Below are positions 1 to 9,054 of a stretch of 64,000 nt of DNA, piece after piece. This DNA is from Clostridium sp. (GTDB lineage: Bacteria > Bacillota > Clostridia > Lachnospirales > Lachnospiraceae). The notes under the pieces were generated by a model. It saw nothing but the letters and a program-made list of their open reading frames with translations. It searched no databases and was not told where the DNA came from. A program made the translations under genes and the position numbers. The stretch's first letter is position 1, and each line of letters starts with the position of its first letter. The stretch spans positions 37,446-101,445 of the forward strand of contig JAISOV010000047.1 of NCBI GenBank assembly GCA_031275405.1, given 5' to 3'.

Positions 1-1
1 A

Positions 2-616
2 GGGAAATCGATTGCCGAACTGGGCTGTCGGTCGGGCTTACAGCCGGAGAGTGAATATTTTGCCATCAAGATGCCGGTGTTTTCCTTTGAAAAGATCCGG
101 GGGGCGGAAATCAGCCTGGGGCCGGAGATGAAGTCTACCGGGGAATGTCTGGGGATTTCCAAAAGCTTCCACGAAGCCCTTTACAAAGCTTTCCTCGGAG
201 CCGGAGTGAATCTGCCCAGATACAAAAACATCATCCTCACGGTCAAAGACGCTGACAAGGAAGACGCCGTCCGGATCGGCAGGCGATTTGAAAAGCTGGG
301 TTATACCATCTACGCCACCCGAAGCACGGCGGCGGCGCTGAACCAGGCCGGGGTAAAAGCACGCAAAGTCAACAAGATTTCCCAGGAATCCCCGACCGTC
401 ATGGATCTGATCCTGGGACACCGGATCGATCTGGTCATCGATACTCCGACCCAGGGACGCGACAAATCCCGGGACGGTTTCCTGATCCGGCGCACCGCCA
501 TTGAAACGGGCGTACACTGCATTACCGCCATGGATACCGCCGCCGCCCTTTTGACCAGTCTGGAGAACGCAAACAAGGAACTGACGCTGGTAGACATTTG
601 CCGCTGTTCCTCCTGA
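2..616 (+). CDS. carB: Carbamoyl-phosphate synthase large subunit, C-terminal part
   Basis: Only the last 204 codons are inside the window; the frame is open from base 2, so the gene begins upstream. The large subunit makes carbamoyl phosphate from bicarbonate, ammonia and ATP for pyrimidine and arginine synthesis. The fragment starts in the end of the second ATP-grasp half (FAIKMPVFSFEKI, then LGPEMKSTGECLGI), typical of CarB. It continues into the MGS-like allosteric domain (IILTVKDADKEDAVRIGRRF through DLVIDTPTQGRD), which binds effectors such as UMP or ornithine in the family. The stop is TGA at 614-616. The next gene has its own promoter, so carB looks like the end of a transcription unit, although no terminator hairpin with a T-tract follows it. 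Confidence 0.95.
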   Translation, partial: GKSIAELGCRSGLQPESEYFAIKMPVFSFEKIRGAEISLGPEMKSTGECLGISKSFHEALYKAFLGAGVNLPRYKNIILTVKDADKEDAVRIGRRFEKLGYTIYATRSTAAALNQAGVKARKVNKISQESPTVMDLILGHRIDLVIDTPTQGRDKSRDGFLIRRTAIETGVHCITAMDTAAALLTSLENANKELTLVDICRCSS

Positions 617-687
617 AAAGAAGGGCCTGATCGAAGCGGGCGGATGAAAGCGCAAGCTTTAGATTCCAAAAGTGGCTGGAAAAACAG

Positions 688-716
688 TTGTAGGAGGGAA
701 AAGAAAGGTATATAAT
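688..716 (+). promoter_or_regulatory. Sigma-A promoter for sodA-queH-argS
   Basis: TTGTAG at 688-693 and TATAAT at 711-716 are separated by exactly 17 bases. It lies 137 bases ahead of the sodA start, so the transcript would carry a leader that includes the hairpin repeat at 738-804. Confidence 0.6.
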
Positions 717-737
717 AATAGGACTTCATAGAATTTA

Positions 738-804
738 TTGGAAGCTGCGGGGCGGCTTCCAAATAAAAGACGCGTTCTGCGCACCGCCATTTGATGACAG
801 GAAG
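738..804 (+). repeat. Hairpin repeat, copy 1 (sodA leader)
   Basis: TTGGAAGC and GCTTCCAA form a perfect stem around a short GC loop. They are followed by an A-rich tract, a GCGC-type second hairpin and a GACAGGAAG end. The order and spacing match two copies at 32431-32518 and 32525-32609. There is no T-tract, so it is not an ordinary terminator. It sits in the predicted sodA 5' leader. Confidence 0.6.
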
Positions 805-852
805 AAAATGAAAAAAGGTTTTGCGTCCGCAAAGCGGACAGAAAGGGGTCTT

Positions 853-1482
853 ATGCAAGACGAAGTATATCCATTCGTAATGCGTCCGCTGCCTTACGAG
901 TATGACGGGCTGCTGCCGGTACTGGATGAGGTAACGCTACAGTTCCATCACGACCGGCATTACAAGACTTACGTGGACAATCTCAACAGTACGCTGGGGG
1001 ATTACCCGGAGCTTCAGAAAATGAGCCTGGAAGAGCTGCTCATCCATGTGGAGGATCTTCCTGCGGCGATCAGGACTTCCATCCGCAACAACGGCGGGGG
1101 AGTATACAACCATGAGCTTTATTTCGATTCGATGAAGCCTCCGGTCGGGCAGCAGCCGTTCGGCAGACTGGCGGAAGCCTTGAACCGGGATTTCGGTTCC
1201 TATGCCAAATGGAAAGAGCAGATGAAACAGGCGGCGGTGTCGAAGTTCGGCTCCGGCTGGGCATGGCTGGTGGCGGATGGAGCCGGGAAGCTGACCATAC
1301 AGCAGACTTCCAACCAGGATGTGCCGGATCTGAGCGCCTATGCCCCGATTTTTCTGGTGGACGTATGGGAACACGCTTATTATCTTCAATACCAGAACCG
1401 CCGCCCGGAATATGTGGAAGGCTGGTTCCAGCTGATCAACTGGATGAAAGCGGAGAAACGCTATGAGGCCGCCCTGCGGTGA
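853..1482 (+). CDS. sodA: Superoxide dismutase (Fe/Mn type)
   Basis: Converts superoxide to hydrogen peroxide and oxygen in the cytoplasm. It is 209 residues, the usual Fe/Mn-SOD size. The N-terminal helical hairpin carries FHHDRHYKTYVDN and NHELYF. The C-terminal alpha/beta domain carries FGSGWAWLV and the metal signature DVWEHAYYLQYQNRR. All four ligand motifs (two His, then Asp and His of DVWEH) are present. The ATG at 853 follows GAAAGGGG at a normal distance; an in-frame ATG at 808 would add 15 unconserved residues. The stop overlaps the GTG start of queH, so the two are translationally coupled. Whether it uses Fe or Mn cannot be decided by eye. Confidence 0.93.
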   Translation: MQDEVYPFVMRPLPYEYDGLLPVLDEVTLQFHHDRHYKTYVDNLNSTLGDYPELQKMSLEELLIHVEDLPAAIRTSIRNNGGGVYNHELYFDSMKPPVGQQPFGRLAEALNRDFGSYAKWKEQMKQAAVSKFGSGWAWLVADGAGKLTIQQTSNQDVPDLSAYAPIFLVDVWEHAYYLQYQNRRPEYVEGWFQLINWMKAEKRYEAALR

Positions 1483-2324
1483 GCCAAAGGCAGTATCATA
1501 AGGAACTAGAAGAAATCCTCGGAAAAGAAGGAAACATACGGAATGCCATGCAGATTCCGCAGACGGGAGGCGGAGAGGGCGGAGCCGCCGCTCCCTCCAC
1601 TCTCTTTCTGCACAGCTGCTGCGCCCCTTGCAGCAGTTCTGTGCTGGAGCTGCTGAGCCGTTTTTTCCGGATCACCGTTTTTTACTGGAACCCGAACATC
1701 CATCCGGAAGGAGAATACCGCAAGCGGGCTGCGGAGCAGAGACGCTTTCTGGAAGAATACCAGGCGGAGCGGACAAGCAGTTCCGGAGCGGGCAGGGAAA
1801 CCTGTGGAAGAAGCTTCTGGGAAGAACAGGGACGGCACATGGAGCGGACGGACGGCTCCCGGGCAGCTCGCTTCCGGATCGGCCTGATAGAAGGACACTA
1901 TGAGCCGGAGCGCTTTCTGGAACTGTCCAGGGGATTGGAGACTTGCCCGGAGGGCGGCGAAAGGTGCTGGCGCTGCTACGAATGGCGGCTTCGGGAAACC
2001 GCCCGGAGGGCGGCGGAAAACGGCTCTGATTTTTTCTGTGCCACGCTCACTGTCAGTCCCCTCAAGAACGCGGCCCGCATCAACGAGATCGGGGAGCGGC
2101 TTTCCTTGGAATACGGCGTCCGGTGGCTGCCTTGCGACTTTAAGAAAAAAGGCGGCTATCAGCGTTCTATAGAACTCTCGAAGCAATACGGGCTGTATCG
2201 GCAGGCGTACTGCGGCTGTGTGTTTTCAGACAACGCAAACGCCGCAAACCGCAGAAAGGAAGAACAGGAAACCAATGGAGAAGTTCATGGACATCTTGTC
2301 GGGGGAAATGCGCGGAACCTTTGA
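1479..2324 (+). CDS. queH: Epoxyqueuosine reductase QueH
   Basis: QueH (formerly DUF208) carries out the last step of queuosine synthesis, reducing epoxyqueuosine in tRNA, and replaces QueG in many Firmicutes. Family cysteines are visible: HSCCAPC at residues 45-51, CWRC in the middle and YCGC near the end, consistent with metal or cluster binding. GHYEPERFLELSRGLE and FCATLTVSPLKNA are typical of the family. The start is GTG at 1479, overlapping the sodA stop. The first 40 residues and the last 30 (after YCGCVFS) look unconserved. The tail overlaps the argS start by 50 bases in another frame, so the end of this protein may be a recent extension. A Ser/Glu/Arg-rich insertion sits near residues 95-125. 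Confidence 0.88.
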   Translation: MSQRQYHKELEEILGKEGNIRNAMQIPQTGGGEGGAAAPSTLFLHSCCAPCSSSVLELLSRFFRITVFYWNPNIHPEGEYRKRAAEQRRFLEEYQAERTSSSGAGRETCGRSFWEEQGRHMERTDGSRAARFRIGLIEGHYEPERFLELSRGLETCPEGGERCWRCYEWRLRETARRAAENGSDFFCATLTVSPLKNAARINEIGERLSLEYGVRWLPCDFKKKGGYQRSIELSKQYGLYRQAYCGCVFSDNANAANRRKEEQETNGEVHGHLVGGNARNL

Positions 2325-4041
2325 AGCGGCAGGTTATGAGCCTCAGCTGGGCAAGGTCATGCTGTCCAACCGCCCGGATCTGTGCGAATTTCAGTGCAAC
2401 GGCGCGATGGCGGGAGCGAAACGGTATCGGAAAGCCCCCGCCGCGATTGCGAGCGAGGTGGCGCAGAAATGCCGGGAGAGCCGGATATGGGAAGAAGTGG
2501 AGGCTGTGGCGCCCGGCTTTCTGAACATCAAAGTGTCCGAGGATTTCCTGGCCGCCTATCTGAGAGAAATGGGGGCAGATCCCCATTTTGGTCTGGACAG
2601 GCCTACGCGGCCCCGAAAAGTCCTCATGGACTACGGCGGCGCCAACGTGGCAAAGCCCCTGCACATCGGGCATATCCGTTCCGCCATCATCGGGGAGAGC
2701 CTCAAGCGCATTTTCCGCTATGCCGGGCATGAGGTGATCGGTGACATACACCTGGGAGACTGGGGTCTGCAGATGGGCCTGGTGATCACCGAGGTTCGGG
2801 AACGGCAGCCGGACTTGGTTTATTTTGACGAAGAGTATACGGGGGAGTATCCGAAAGAGGCGCCCTTCACGATAGAAGAACTGGAGCGGATCTACCCTGC
2901 CGCAAGCGTGAAGTCCAAGGAGGATGCCAACTACAAGGCCCGAGCGATGGAAGACACGTTCAAGCTACAGCAGGGAGTGAGAGGATACCGCGCCCTGTGG
3001 CGGCATATTCTTGAGGTGTCAAAGGAAGATCTGAAACGTAATTACGACAGCTTAAATGTGGAATTTGATTTATGGAAGGGGGAAAGCGATGTCCATGAGC
3101 TGATTCCCGCCATGGTGAGCCGCATGAAGGAAGAGGGCTATGCCTATGAAAGCCACGGAGCCTTGGTGGTGGACGTGGCGGAAGCTTCCGATACCAGAGA
3201 GATCCCTCCTTGTATCATCCTGAAATCCGACGGCGCGTCCCTGTACCAGACCACGGATCTGGCGACTCTGACGGAGCGGATGAGCCTGTACTGCCCGGAT
3301 GAAATCATCTATATGACGGACAAGCGTCAGGAACTGCATTTTGAACAGGTCTTCCGCTGCGCCCGTAAGACCGGACTGGTGACGCCGCAGACGAAGCTGC
3401 GGTTCGTCGGCTTCGGCACCATGAACGGCAGAGACGGAAAGCCGTTCAAGACCAGGGACGGCGGCGTCATGCGCTTGGAAAACCTGATCCGGGAAACGAA
3501 AGAAGAAATGTACCGCAAGATCTGTGAAAACCGCGCCATCTCGGGAGAAGAAGCCTGGGAGATCGCGGACACCGTGGGAATCGCCGCTCTGAAATACGCC
3601 GATCTGTCCAATCAGGCGTCAAAGGACTATGTATTCGACATCGAGCGCTTTACTTCTTTCGAGGGGGATACGGGGCCTTATGTCCTATATACCATCGTGC
3701 GGATCAAGTCCATTCTGACAAGATTCAGGGAACAGGGGGGAGAGCTGGCGAAAGTCGGTCTGCGCCCCGCCGGGAATCCGGCGCAGAAACAGCTGATGCT
3801 TCTGCTTGCCCGGTTCAGCGCCATGATGGAAGCCGCCTGCGAGGAACTGGCGCCCCATAAAGTATGCGCCTACGTGTATGAACTGGCAAACACGCTGAAC
3901 CATTTCTACCATGAAACCAAGATCCTGAGCGAAGAGGATCCGGAGAAAAAGGCCGGGATGATTGCTCTGCTGGTGCTGACACAGGATATATTGGAGACCT
4001 GTATCGGCGTGCTGGGCTTCTCCGCGCCGGAAAGGATGTAA
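2275..4041 (+). CDS. argS: Arginyl-tRNA synthetase
   Basis: Class I aminoacyl-tRNA synthetase charging tRNA-Arg. It has 588 residues. The N-terminal Add1 domain (residues 1-110) is followed by the HIGH box at 130-133 within AKPLHIGHIRSAIIGE. The catalytic core includes YQTTDLATL and FGTMNGRDGKPFKTRDGG. The C-terminal DALR anticodon-binding domain starts with SFEGDTGPYVLYTIVRI. The ATG at 2275 follows AAAGGAAGAACAGGAAACC; an in-frame ATG at 2218 lies inside queH and lacks a site. It is cotranscribed with sodA and queH. No hairpin terminator is obvious between its stop and the tRNA promoter at 4105. Confidence 0.96.
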   Translation: MEKFMDILSGEMRGTFEAAGYEPQLGKVMLSNRPDLCEFQCNGAMAGAKRYRKAPAAIASEVAQKCRESRIWEEVEAVAPGFLNIKVSEDFLAAYLREMGADPHFGLDRPTRPRKVLMDYGGANVAKPLHIGHIRSAIIGESLKRIFRYAGHEVIGDIHLGDWGLQMGLVITEVRERQPDLVYFDEEYTGEYPKEAPFTIEELERIYPAASVKSKEDANYKARAMEDTFKLQQGVRGYRALWRHILEVSKEDLKRNYDSLNVEFDLWKGESDVHELIPAMVSRMKEEGYAYESHGALVVDVAEASDTREIPPCIILKSDGASLYQTTDLATLTERMSLYCPDEIIYMTDKRQELHFEQVFRCARKTGLVTPQTKLRFVGFGTMNGRDGKPFKTRDGGVMRLENLIRETKEEMYRKICENRAISGEEAWEIADTVGIAALKYADLSNQASKDYVFDIERFTSFEGDTGPYVLYTIVRIKSILTRFREQGGELAKVGLRPAGNPAQKQLMLLLARFSAMMEAACEELAPHKVCAYVYELANTLNHFYHETKILSEEDPEKKAGMIALLVLTQDILETCIGVLGFSAPERM

Positions 4042-4104
4042 GGCGTAAGAGCGCAGACCATAAAACAGGGAAAAATTACCATGTAAAAAAATAAAAAAAT
4101 CATG

Positions 4105-4133
4105 TTGACAAACTCTTTCCAACAGTGTATACT
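4105..4133 (+). promoter_or_regulatory. Strong sigma-A promoter for the tRNA pair
   Basis: TTGACA at 4105-4110 and TATACT at 4128-4133 are 17 bases apart, upstream of tRNA-Val by about 30 bases. Confidence 0.85.
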
Positions 4134-4165
4134 AGCGAAGTCGGTTGAAGCTGTAACCGAAAAAT

Positions 4166-4238
4166 GGGATCTTAGCTCAGCTGGGAGAGCATCTGTCTTA
4201 CAAACAGAGGGTCATAGGTTCGAACCCTATAGGTCCCA
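4166..4238 (+). tRNA. tRNA-Val (anticodon TAC)
   Basis: 73 bases. The acceptor stem GGGATCT pairs with AGGTCCC (one G-T). D arm GCTC/GAGC, anticodon stem TCTGT/ACAGA with loop CTTACAA, and T arm ATAGG/CCTAT around TTCGAAC. The discriminator is A and CCA is not encoded. Confidence 0.97.
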
Positions 4239-4303
4239 TTCCAACCTTTTATGCATAGGCACAGACGGCGGAAAAGCAGAAGTGCTTATAAGGTTGGCTC
4301 GAT

Positions 4304-4377
4304 GGCGAGATAGCTCAGCTGGCTAGAGCACACGGTTCATACCCGTGGTGTCGAGGGTTCAAGTCCCCCTCTCGCTA
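4304..4377 (+). tRNA. tRNA-Met (anticodon CAT), elongator type
   Basis: 74 bases. Acceptor GGCGAGA with TCTCGCT, D arm GCTC/GAGC, anticodon stem CACGG/CCGTG around TTCATAC, T arm GAGGG/CCCCC around TTCAAGT. The anticodon stem lacks the three G-C pairs of initiators, and the sequence resembles clostridial elongator tRNA-Met. CAT can also mark a lysidine-modified Ile tRNA, which is less likely here. CCA is not encoded. Confidence 0.95.
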
Positions 4378-4428
4378 CTCGCGAAGACCTTGGTTTCCAA
4401 GCTTTTGCAAGTGACCTTTAATGATTAG

Positions 4429-4466
4429 GGAAATCATTACATACCAGAATGATTTCCTTATTTTTA
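4429..4466 (+). terminator. Rho-independent terminator after the tRNA pair
   Basis: GGAAATCATT and AATGATTTCC form a perfect 10-bp stem around an 8-base loop, followed by TTATTTTT. It ends the tRNA transcript 50 bases after tRNA-Met. Confidence 0.85.
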
Positions 4467-5004
4467 TGGAGTAGGACTTCTGCCCATTAGGCGCTTCATT
4501 AAGGGTTTCTTGCCGATTGGGGACTTGACCGGGAACGTCTTGCTGTATAAGAACCAGCCGATGGACAGGCATGGGCGTGTCAATGCACCGCTCCGCATGG
4601 AGACACCGACGTGTCGCCGCAAGTGATCGTTTGGACAGGATGGTACCGGGAAACTATGACGGGTGTGCTCAGAGAAATGTTTTCGGCTGCTTTTGGGCGG
4701 CTGTGTTTCTTTGTGTAAAAAGGGATACGGCCAGGGAGCCGGGCCAGACGCGAGACGGTCAGACGCGAACCGAGGAAGAAGCGGCGGGAAACCGCATTTT
4801 GTAACCGATACTTTGTAACCGACCGACGGAGGGCAGGTCAGGCGGTCAAGAAGCAGATCAAGTGGTCTGCGGAACCGGCGGGTCAGCGAAGGAGTTGGTC
4901 AGACGACCGATAGAGGAACGGATGGATCGGTCAGCCGAACACAGTTTCGGCATAGCTGACACTGGACAAAGCCTCCCGCTTTATGAGAAAGGATGCCATA
5001 CCGA
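4467..5004 (+). other. Gene-free stretch, probable long leader of the helicase gene
   Basis: I see no convincing gene here; the open frames are short and have no recognisable product. A possible promoter is TTGACC at 4525-4530 with TATAAG at 4546-4551, but the 15-base spacing is short. From about 4740 the sequence becomes a degenerate series of GGTCAG/GACCG-like words. A leader of several hundred bases would fit the long regulated leaders known for cold-inducible DEAD-box genes; this is inference. Confidence 0.35.
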
Positions 5005-7284
5005 ATGAGTAATTTCACAGAAAACGAGAACATGGAACTGGACGACAGCAAGGAGCTGCATGGAAACGCGCAGTGGAGTGACACTGCGGAACCGGAAGAA
5101 GTCGAAGAACCGGAGGAATCCCAAGAATGGGAGGGCGCCGAAGAACCGGAGACTGCCGACGAACTAAGCGCAACCGAAAGATGGGGGGACGCCGAAGAAG
5201 CGGACGAGACGAGAAGAAGGCCGGAGAGCCAGGAAGCGGGCGAGACGAGAAGAAGGCCGGAGAGCCAGGAAGCGGGCGAGACGAGAAGAAGGCCGGAGAG
5301 CCAGGAAGCGGGCGAGGCGAGAAGAAGGCCGGAGAGCCAGGAAGCGGACGAGGCGAGAAGAAGGCCGGAGATTCAAGAATCAGACGACGGCGGGGAACTG
5401 GATCTGGAGGAACTGCTGGATCCTAGGGTGCTGCGCGCCATCCAGGAGATGGGTTTTGAAAAAATGACGCCGATCCAGGAAAGCGCGATCCCAGCTCTGC
5501 TGAACGGCAGGGACATCATTGGACAGGCACAGACCGGTACAGGGAAAACGGCGGCTTTCGGGATTCCGATGATCCAGATGGTAGATCCGCAGCTGCGCAG
5601 GTTACAGGCGATCATCCTGTGTCCTACCAGAGAACTCGCTATACAGGCGTCGGCGGAACTGCGCAATATCGCGAAGTATATGGAGGGCATTAAGATCCTT
5701 CCCGTCTATGGCGGGCAGGAGATCAGTCGGCAGATCAGCGGACTGAGAGGGGCGCAGATTGTCGTGGGAACCCCCGGGCGCGTGATGGATCATATGCGCC
5801 GTCACACCTTAAAGCTTGACGACATCAGCATGGTTGTTCTGGATGAAGCGGATGAAATGCTGAACATGGGCTTCCTGGAGGATATGGAACTGATCTTAGG
5901 CGAGATCACACAGGAACATCAGACGGCTCTTTTTTCCGCGACCATGCCTAGGCCCATTCTGAATATTACAGGGAAATTCCAGAAAGACGCCAAGATGATC
6001 AAGGTGACGCCGGAAGAGCTGACGATTCCTCTGGTATCCCAGCGGTATTACCGGATTAAGAACAAAGACAAGGACGCGGCCTGTATCCGACTGCTGGATT
6101 ATTATCAGCCTAAACTGTGCCTGATCTTCTGCAACACCAAGATGAAAGTGGATGAACTGGCGGAAAGCCTGAAAAAAGCGGGTTTTCACGCGGAGGCTCT
6201 GCACGGCGATATGTCTCAGCACATGAGAGACGCCGCGATGAACCGCTTCCGTAACGGCGTCACCAATATCCTGATCGCCACGGATGTGGCGGCAAGGGGA
6301 ATCGACGTCTATGACGTGGAAGCCGTCATCAACTATGATATTCCGCAGGATATAGAGTATTACGTACACCGTATCGGCAGGACAGGCCGCGCGGGCAGGA
6401 CAGGCCGTTCTTTCACCTTTGTCAGCGGCAGGGAAATATACCGGGTGCGCGACATCGAGAGATTCTGCCGTACGACGATCGAAGAAAAAAGAATGCCCGG
6501 CGCTTCCAAGGTCATGAGGGCGAAAGCCGAAAAACTGCTGGATCAGGTCTGGGAACTGCGTCAGGATGCGGACATGGAACTGATGAAGAAATATCTTTCC
6601 CGCAAACTAGAGGCGGAAGACTGTGACGCGATGGAACTGGCGGCGGCGCTGCTGAAGCATTATGTGGGCAACGTGGGAGAAGAAATCGAAGTCGATGATT
6701 TTGAAACAAAACGTTTCGGACGGGGAAGAGACAGCCGGGGAGGACGCGGCGACGGTTTCGGAAGCCGCCGTAGCGGTCGCCGGGATCCCCGTTCGGGTCG
6801 CGAGGACAGGGGTTTCGGAAGCCGCCGTGAGGACAGGGGTTTCGGAAGCCGCCGCGAGGACAGGGGTTTCGGAGACCGCCGCGAGGACGGTTTTGAGGGC
6901 CGCCGCGAGGACAGAGGTTTCGGAGACCGCCGCGAGGACAGAGGTTTCGGAGACCGTCGCGAGGACAGAGGTTTTGGAGACCGCCGCGAGGACAGAGGTT
7001 TCGGAAGCCGCCGCGAGGACGGTTTTGAGGGCCGCCGCGAGGACGGCTTTGGGGGTACGCGCCGTGAGGATGGCTACAGAAGCGCAAGGCGTGAGGACGG
7101 TCTTGGGAGCGCGCGCCGGAATGATGATCTGGGAGGCCGCCGGGATTCCGGTTCAAGCCGTGAGGATGGTTTTGGAAGCCGCAGACGCGACGACCGGGAA
7201 ACCAAGAGACCTTTCAGCCATGAGGAACGCGGCAGGGAAGAAAGAGGACGCAGGTCGATTCCGTTTCCTCTGAAGAAGAAATGA
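5005..7284 (+). CDS. DEAD-box ATP-dependent RNA helicase
   Basis: RNA helicase of the DeaD/CshA type, acting in ribosome assembly and mRNA decay, often in the cold. All core motifs are visible: Q motif MTPIQ near residue 153, AQTGTGKT near 175, [16 protein letters not shown] at 280-283, SAT near 310, and HRIGRTGR at 455-462. The total length is 759 residues, much longer than the usual 420-530, because both ends are expanded. Residues 1-150 are acidic and include five 12-residue repeats. Residues 570-755 are Arg/Gly/Asp-rich repeats of the REDRGFG type, likely RNA-binding and disordered. The start at ATG 5005 is preferred because AGAAAGGA ends 11 bases upstream; an in-frame ATG at 4993 abuts that site. 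The family is certain; the exact paralog name is not. Confidence 0.94.
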   Translation: MSNFTENENMELDDSKELHGNAQWSDTAEPEEVEEPEESQEWEGAEEPETADELSATERWGDAEEADETRRRPESQEAGETRRRPESQEAGETRRRPESQEAGEARRRPESQEADEARRRPEIQESDDGGELDLEELLDPRVLRAIQEMGFEKMTPIQESAIPALLNGRDIIGQAQTGTGKTAAFGIPMIQMVDPQLRRLQAIILCPTRELAIQASAELRNIAKYMEGIKILPVYGGQEISRQISGLRGAQIVVGTPGRVMDHMRRHTLKLDDISMVVLDEADEMLNMGFLEDMELILGEITQEHQTALFSATMPRPILNITGKFQKDAKMIKVTPEELTIPLVSQRYYRIKNKDKDAACIRLLDYYQPKLCLIFCNTKMKVDELAESLKKAGFHAEALHGDMSQHMRDAAMNRFRNGVTNILIATDVAARGIDVYDVEAVINYDIPQDIEYYVHRIGRTGRAGRTGRSFTFVSGREIYRVRDIERFCRTTIEEKRMPGASKVMRAKAEKLLDQVWELRQDADMELMKKYLSRKLEAEDCDAMELAAALLKHYVGNVGEEIEVDDFETKRFGRGRDSRGGRGDGFGSRRSGRRDPRSGREDRGFGSRREDRGFGSRREDRGFGDRREDGFEGRREDRGFGDRREDRGFGDRREDRGFGDRREDRGFGSRREDGFEGRREDGFGGTRREDGYRSARREDGLGSARRNDDLGGRRDSGSSREDGFGSRRRDDRETKRPFSHEERGREERGRRSIPFPLKKK
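5203..5382 (+). repeat. 36-bp in-frame tandem repeat (5 copies) in helicase N-terminus
   Basis: Five near-identical 36-base units encode [12 protein letters not shown] with small changes (EA for ET, AD for AG in later copies). The last copy is the most diverged (EIQES). The unit keeps the frame, so copy number could vary without breaking the gene. Confidence 0.9.
6790..7062 (+). repeat. In-frame repeats in helicase C-terminus
   Basis: Multiple 24-base units encode REDRGFGS/D plus R, alternating with REDGFEGR units. They form an Arg-Asp-Gly-Phe-rich tail resembling the RGG-type tails of other RNA helicases. Confidence 0.85.
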
Positions 7285-7318
7285 TAAGCCGTCCATGCCA
7301 GCGGCAGACAGGAGCAAG

Positions 7319-7885
7319 ATGAGAATCGGAACGGGATATGACGTACACCGGCTGACGCAAGGAAGGGATCTGGTTCTGGGCGGGGTGAAGATCCCCTATG
7401 AAAAAGGTCTGTCGGGGCATTCTGACGGGGATGTGCTGATCCACGCGATCATAGATGCTCTGTTTGGCGCGGCGGCAATGGGCGACATCGGGAAGCATTT
7501 TCCCGATACGGATCCGGCATACGAGGGGATTTTTTCCGTGAAGCTGCTGGAAAAGACGAGGGAAATACTGGAAGAGAGCGGCTATCTGATCGAGAATCTG
7601 GATGCTGTCGTGATCGCCCAGGCTCCGAAGCTGCGCCCTTATGTGGACGCCATGCGGGAGAACATCGCGGCGGCTTTGCAGATTGAAGCCGGGCAGGTGA
7701 ACGTGAAAGCCACTACCGAGGAAGGACTAGGATTTTCTGGAAGGGGAGAAGGGATTGCCGCTCAGGCGGTCTGCCTGGTCACAAGCCCTTTTGACTTAAA
7801 CGTACAGAGCGTACAGCCTTTTCCCGCAGCGGCAGGCTGTATCAATGGCGTAGGCTGCGCGGGCTGTCCGGGGAGACGTATTTAG
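7319..7885 (+). CDS. ispF: 2-C-methyl-D-erythritol 2,4-cyclodiphosphate synthase
   Basis: Fifth step of the MEP isoprenoid pathway; cyclises CDP-methylerythritol phosphate with loss of CMP. The start [12 protein letters not shown] supplies the zinc ligands Asp8 and His10; [31 protein letters not shown] and [20 protein letters not shown] are family motifs. AGGAG at 7310-7314 selects ATG 7319. The core ends near residue 158, the usual length. About 30 extra residues follow, ending in a Cys/Gly-rich tail ([14 protein letters not shown]) that is not part of the family. No other MEP gene is in the window. Confidence 0.95.
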   Translation: MRIGTGYDVHRLTQGRDLVLGGVKIPYEKGLSGHSDGDVLIHAIIDALFGAAAMGDIGKHFPDTDPAYEGIFSVKLLEKTREILEESGYLIENLDAVVIAQAPKLRPYVDAMRENIAAALQIEAGQVNVKATTEEGLGFSGRGEGIAAQAVCLVTSPFDLNVQSVQPFPAAAGCINGVGCAGCPGRRI

Positions 7886-8200
7886 CGAAGCCAGAGGAAG
7901 GTATCAACGCTGTTGTTCAGCAGGAAGCTCCCGCGAAGTCAATTTTGTGTACTGTTTTGCACAAAATTGCGAACATGGAATGCGCCAAGCTGCTATTCGG
8001 CTGTTTTTGCTGAATAGCAGCTTGTGCGCATGTGTTTCTGTTCGTCTGTTCCTGCCGGACAGAAACGTAGTATTCTTGGAATGCGCAGATCAGACGGCGG
8101 TCATAATGCTTTTTCCAGGCGCATATATTTTGAAAAAGGGCAGGAGTCTTGCCTTTGCGGACAAAACATCCCGCTTTTTTCAGAGAGGGTCAGTAGAAGC
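7886..8200 (+). other. Intergenic stretch with two hairpins
   Basis: I see no gene. It holds a long hairpin at 7981-8030 and a second at 8034-8066 (GTTTCTGT with ACAGAAAC). Neither is followed by a proper T-run, although the first loop contains TTTTT. Confidence 0.5.
7981..8030. repeat. Long inverted repeat
   Basis: TGCGCCAAGCTGCTATTC pairs with GAATAGCAGCTTGTGCGCA, about 18 bp with a single bulge, around a 13-base loop. It may terminate ispF transcription or act as a processing site. Confidence 0.75.
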
Positions 8201-8941
8201 ATGGAAAAGCGGACGGTTTGTCGCAGACGGTGGAAGAAATATTTTCCATGGAGCTTCCGGCATAGAAAAGTAGCAATCCTTCTCGTGGAATGCGGGATGT
8301 GTCTGCTGCTTTTTGTTGTATTCCTTTCTGAGCGGGGGGGCGTATTTCCCACGAATGCCCAGGCGGGGAAGGCATGGGAAGAGGAAACGAAGAAAGTCGC
8401 GATCACTTTTGACGACGGGCCGCACCCGATCTATACGAAACAGCTTCTAGACGGACTTGACGAGCGGGGAGTCAAGGCGACCTTTTTTGTGACGGGAATC
8501 AATGCGGAGAGATACCCGGAGATCATCCGGGAAATCAGTCGGCAAGGACATCTGATCGGGAACCACACTTATTACCATACCCAGCTGACCGGCGGCAATC
8601 TGGAAACGTTCAAAGAGGAGATCTTCAAGACCAACGAACTGCTCAAAGAGCTGACCGGGGAAGAAATCCTATATATCCGCCCGCCTTATGGCAGCTGGAA
8701 CAAGGCCGTGGAAAAAGACCTGAATATGTTCCCGGTGCTGTGGAGCGTGGATCCTCTGGACTGGTGTTCCACCAGCGTGTCGTGTATCGTACAGAGCGTG
8801 ATGGCGAAAGTCCGGGAAAACGATGTGATTCTGCTGCATGATCATTACCCCTCTACCGTGACGGCGGCCCTGAAGATCGTTGACAAGCTGACTGCCCAGG
8901 GCTATCGGTTTGTGACGGTAGATGAGATTCTGTTTGACTAG
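8201..8941 (+). CDS. Polysaccharide deacetylase (NodB domain), membrane-anchored
   Basis: Carbohydrate esterase family 4 enzyme, probably removing N-acetyl groups from peptidoglycan or chitin-like glycans outside the cell. A basic N-terminus precedes one hydrophobic segment (about residues 24-43), so it is secreted or membrane-anchored. NodB motifs: TFDDGPH at 69-75, HTYYH at 122-126, RPPYGSW near 162, DPLDW and LLHDHY. All metal and catalytic residues appear intact. The ATG at 8201 follows GAGAGGG; the frame stays open upstream but that part is not protein-like. It resembles PdaA/PgdA-type proteins; the substrate cannot be told from sequence. Confidence 0.88.
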   Translation: MEKRTVCRRRWKKYFPWSFRHRKVAILLVECGMCLLLFVVFLSERGGVFPTNAQAGKAWEEETKKVAITFDDGPHPIYTKQLLDGLDERGVKATFFVTGINAERYPEIIREISRQGHLIGNHTYYHTQLTGGNLETFKEEIFKTNELLKELTGEEILYIRPPYGSWNKAVEKDLNMFPVLWSVDPLDWCSTSVSCIVQSVMAKVRENDVILLHDHYPSTVTAALKIVDKLTAQGYRFVTVDEILFD

Positions 8942-9054
8942 ACAATTTTTATTTTATGTAGTCTTGTGCTATTCATGAAAGAAAGTAAGATCTTATGAAA
9001 GAATATCATGTGAAGCCGTCTCAAAAAATAATCTTTCAGATAGAATATGGTATC

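Noticed and set aside
4102..4326. Plus-strand open frame across the tRNA genes
   Set aside because: It runs through tRNA-Val and into tRNA-Met; the RNA genes explain the sequence.
4571..4804. 77-codon open frame before the helicase
   Set aside because: No ribosome site, no recognisable motif, composition like non-coding GC-rich leader.
5203..5382. Possible CRISPR array
   Set aside because: The 36-base units are head-to-tail with no spacers and stay in frame; they are coding repeats.
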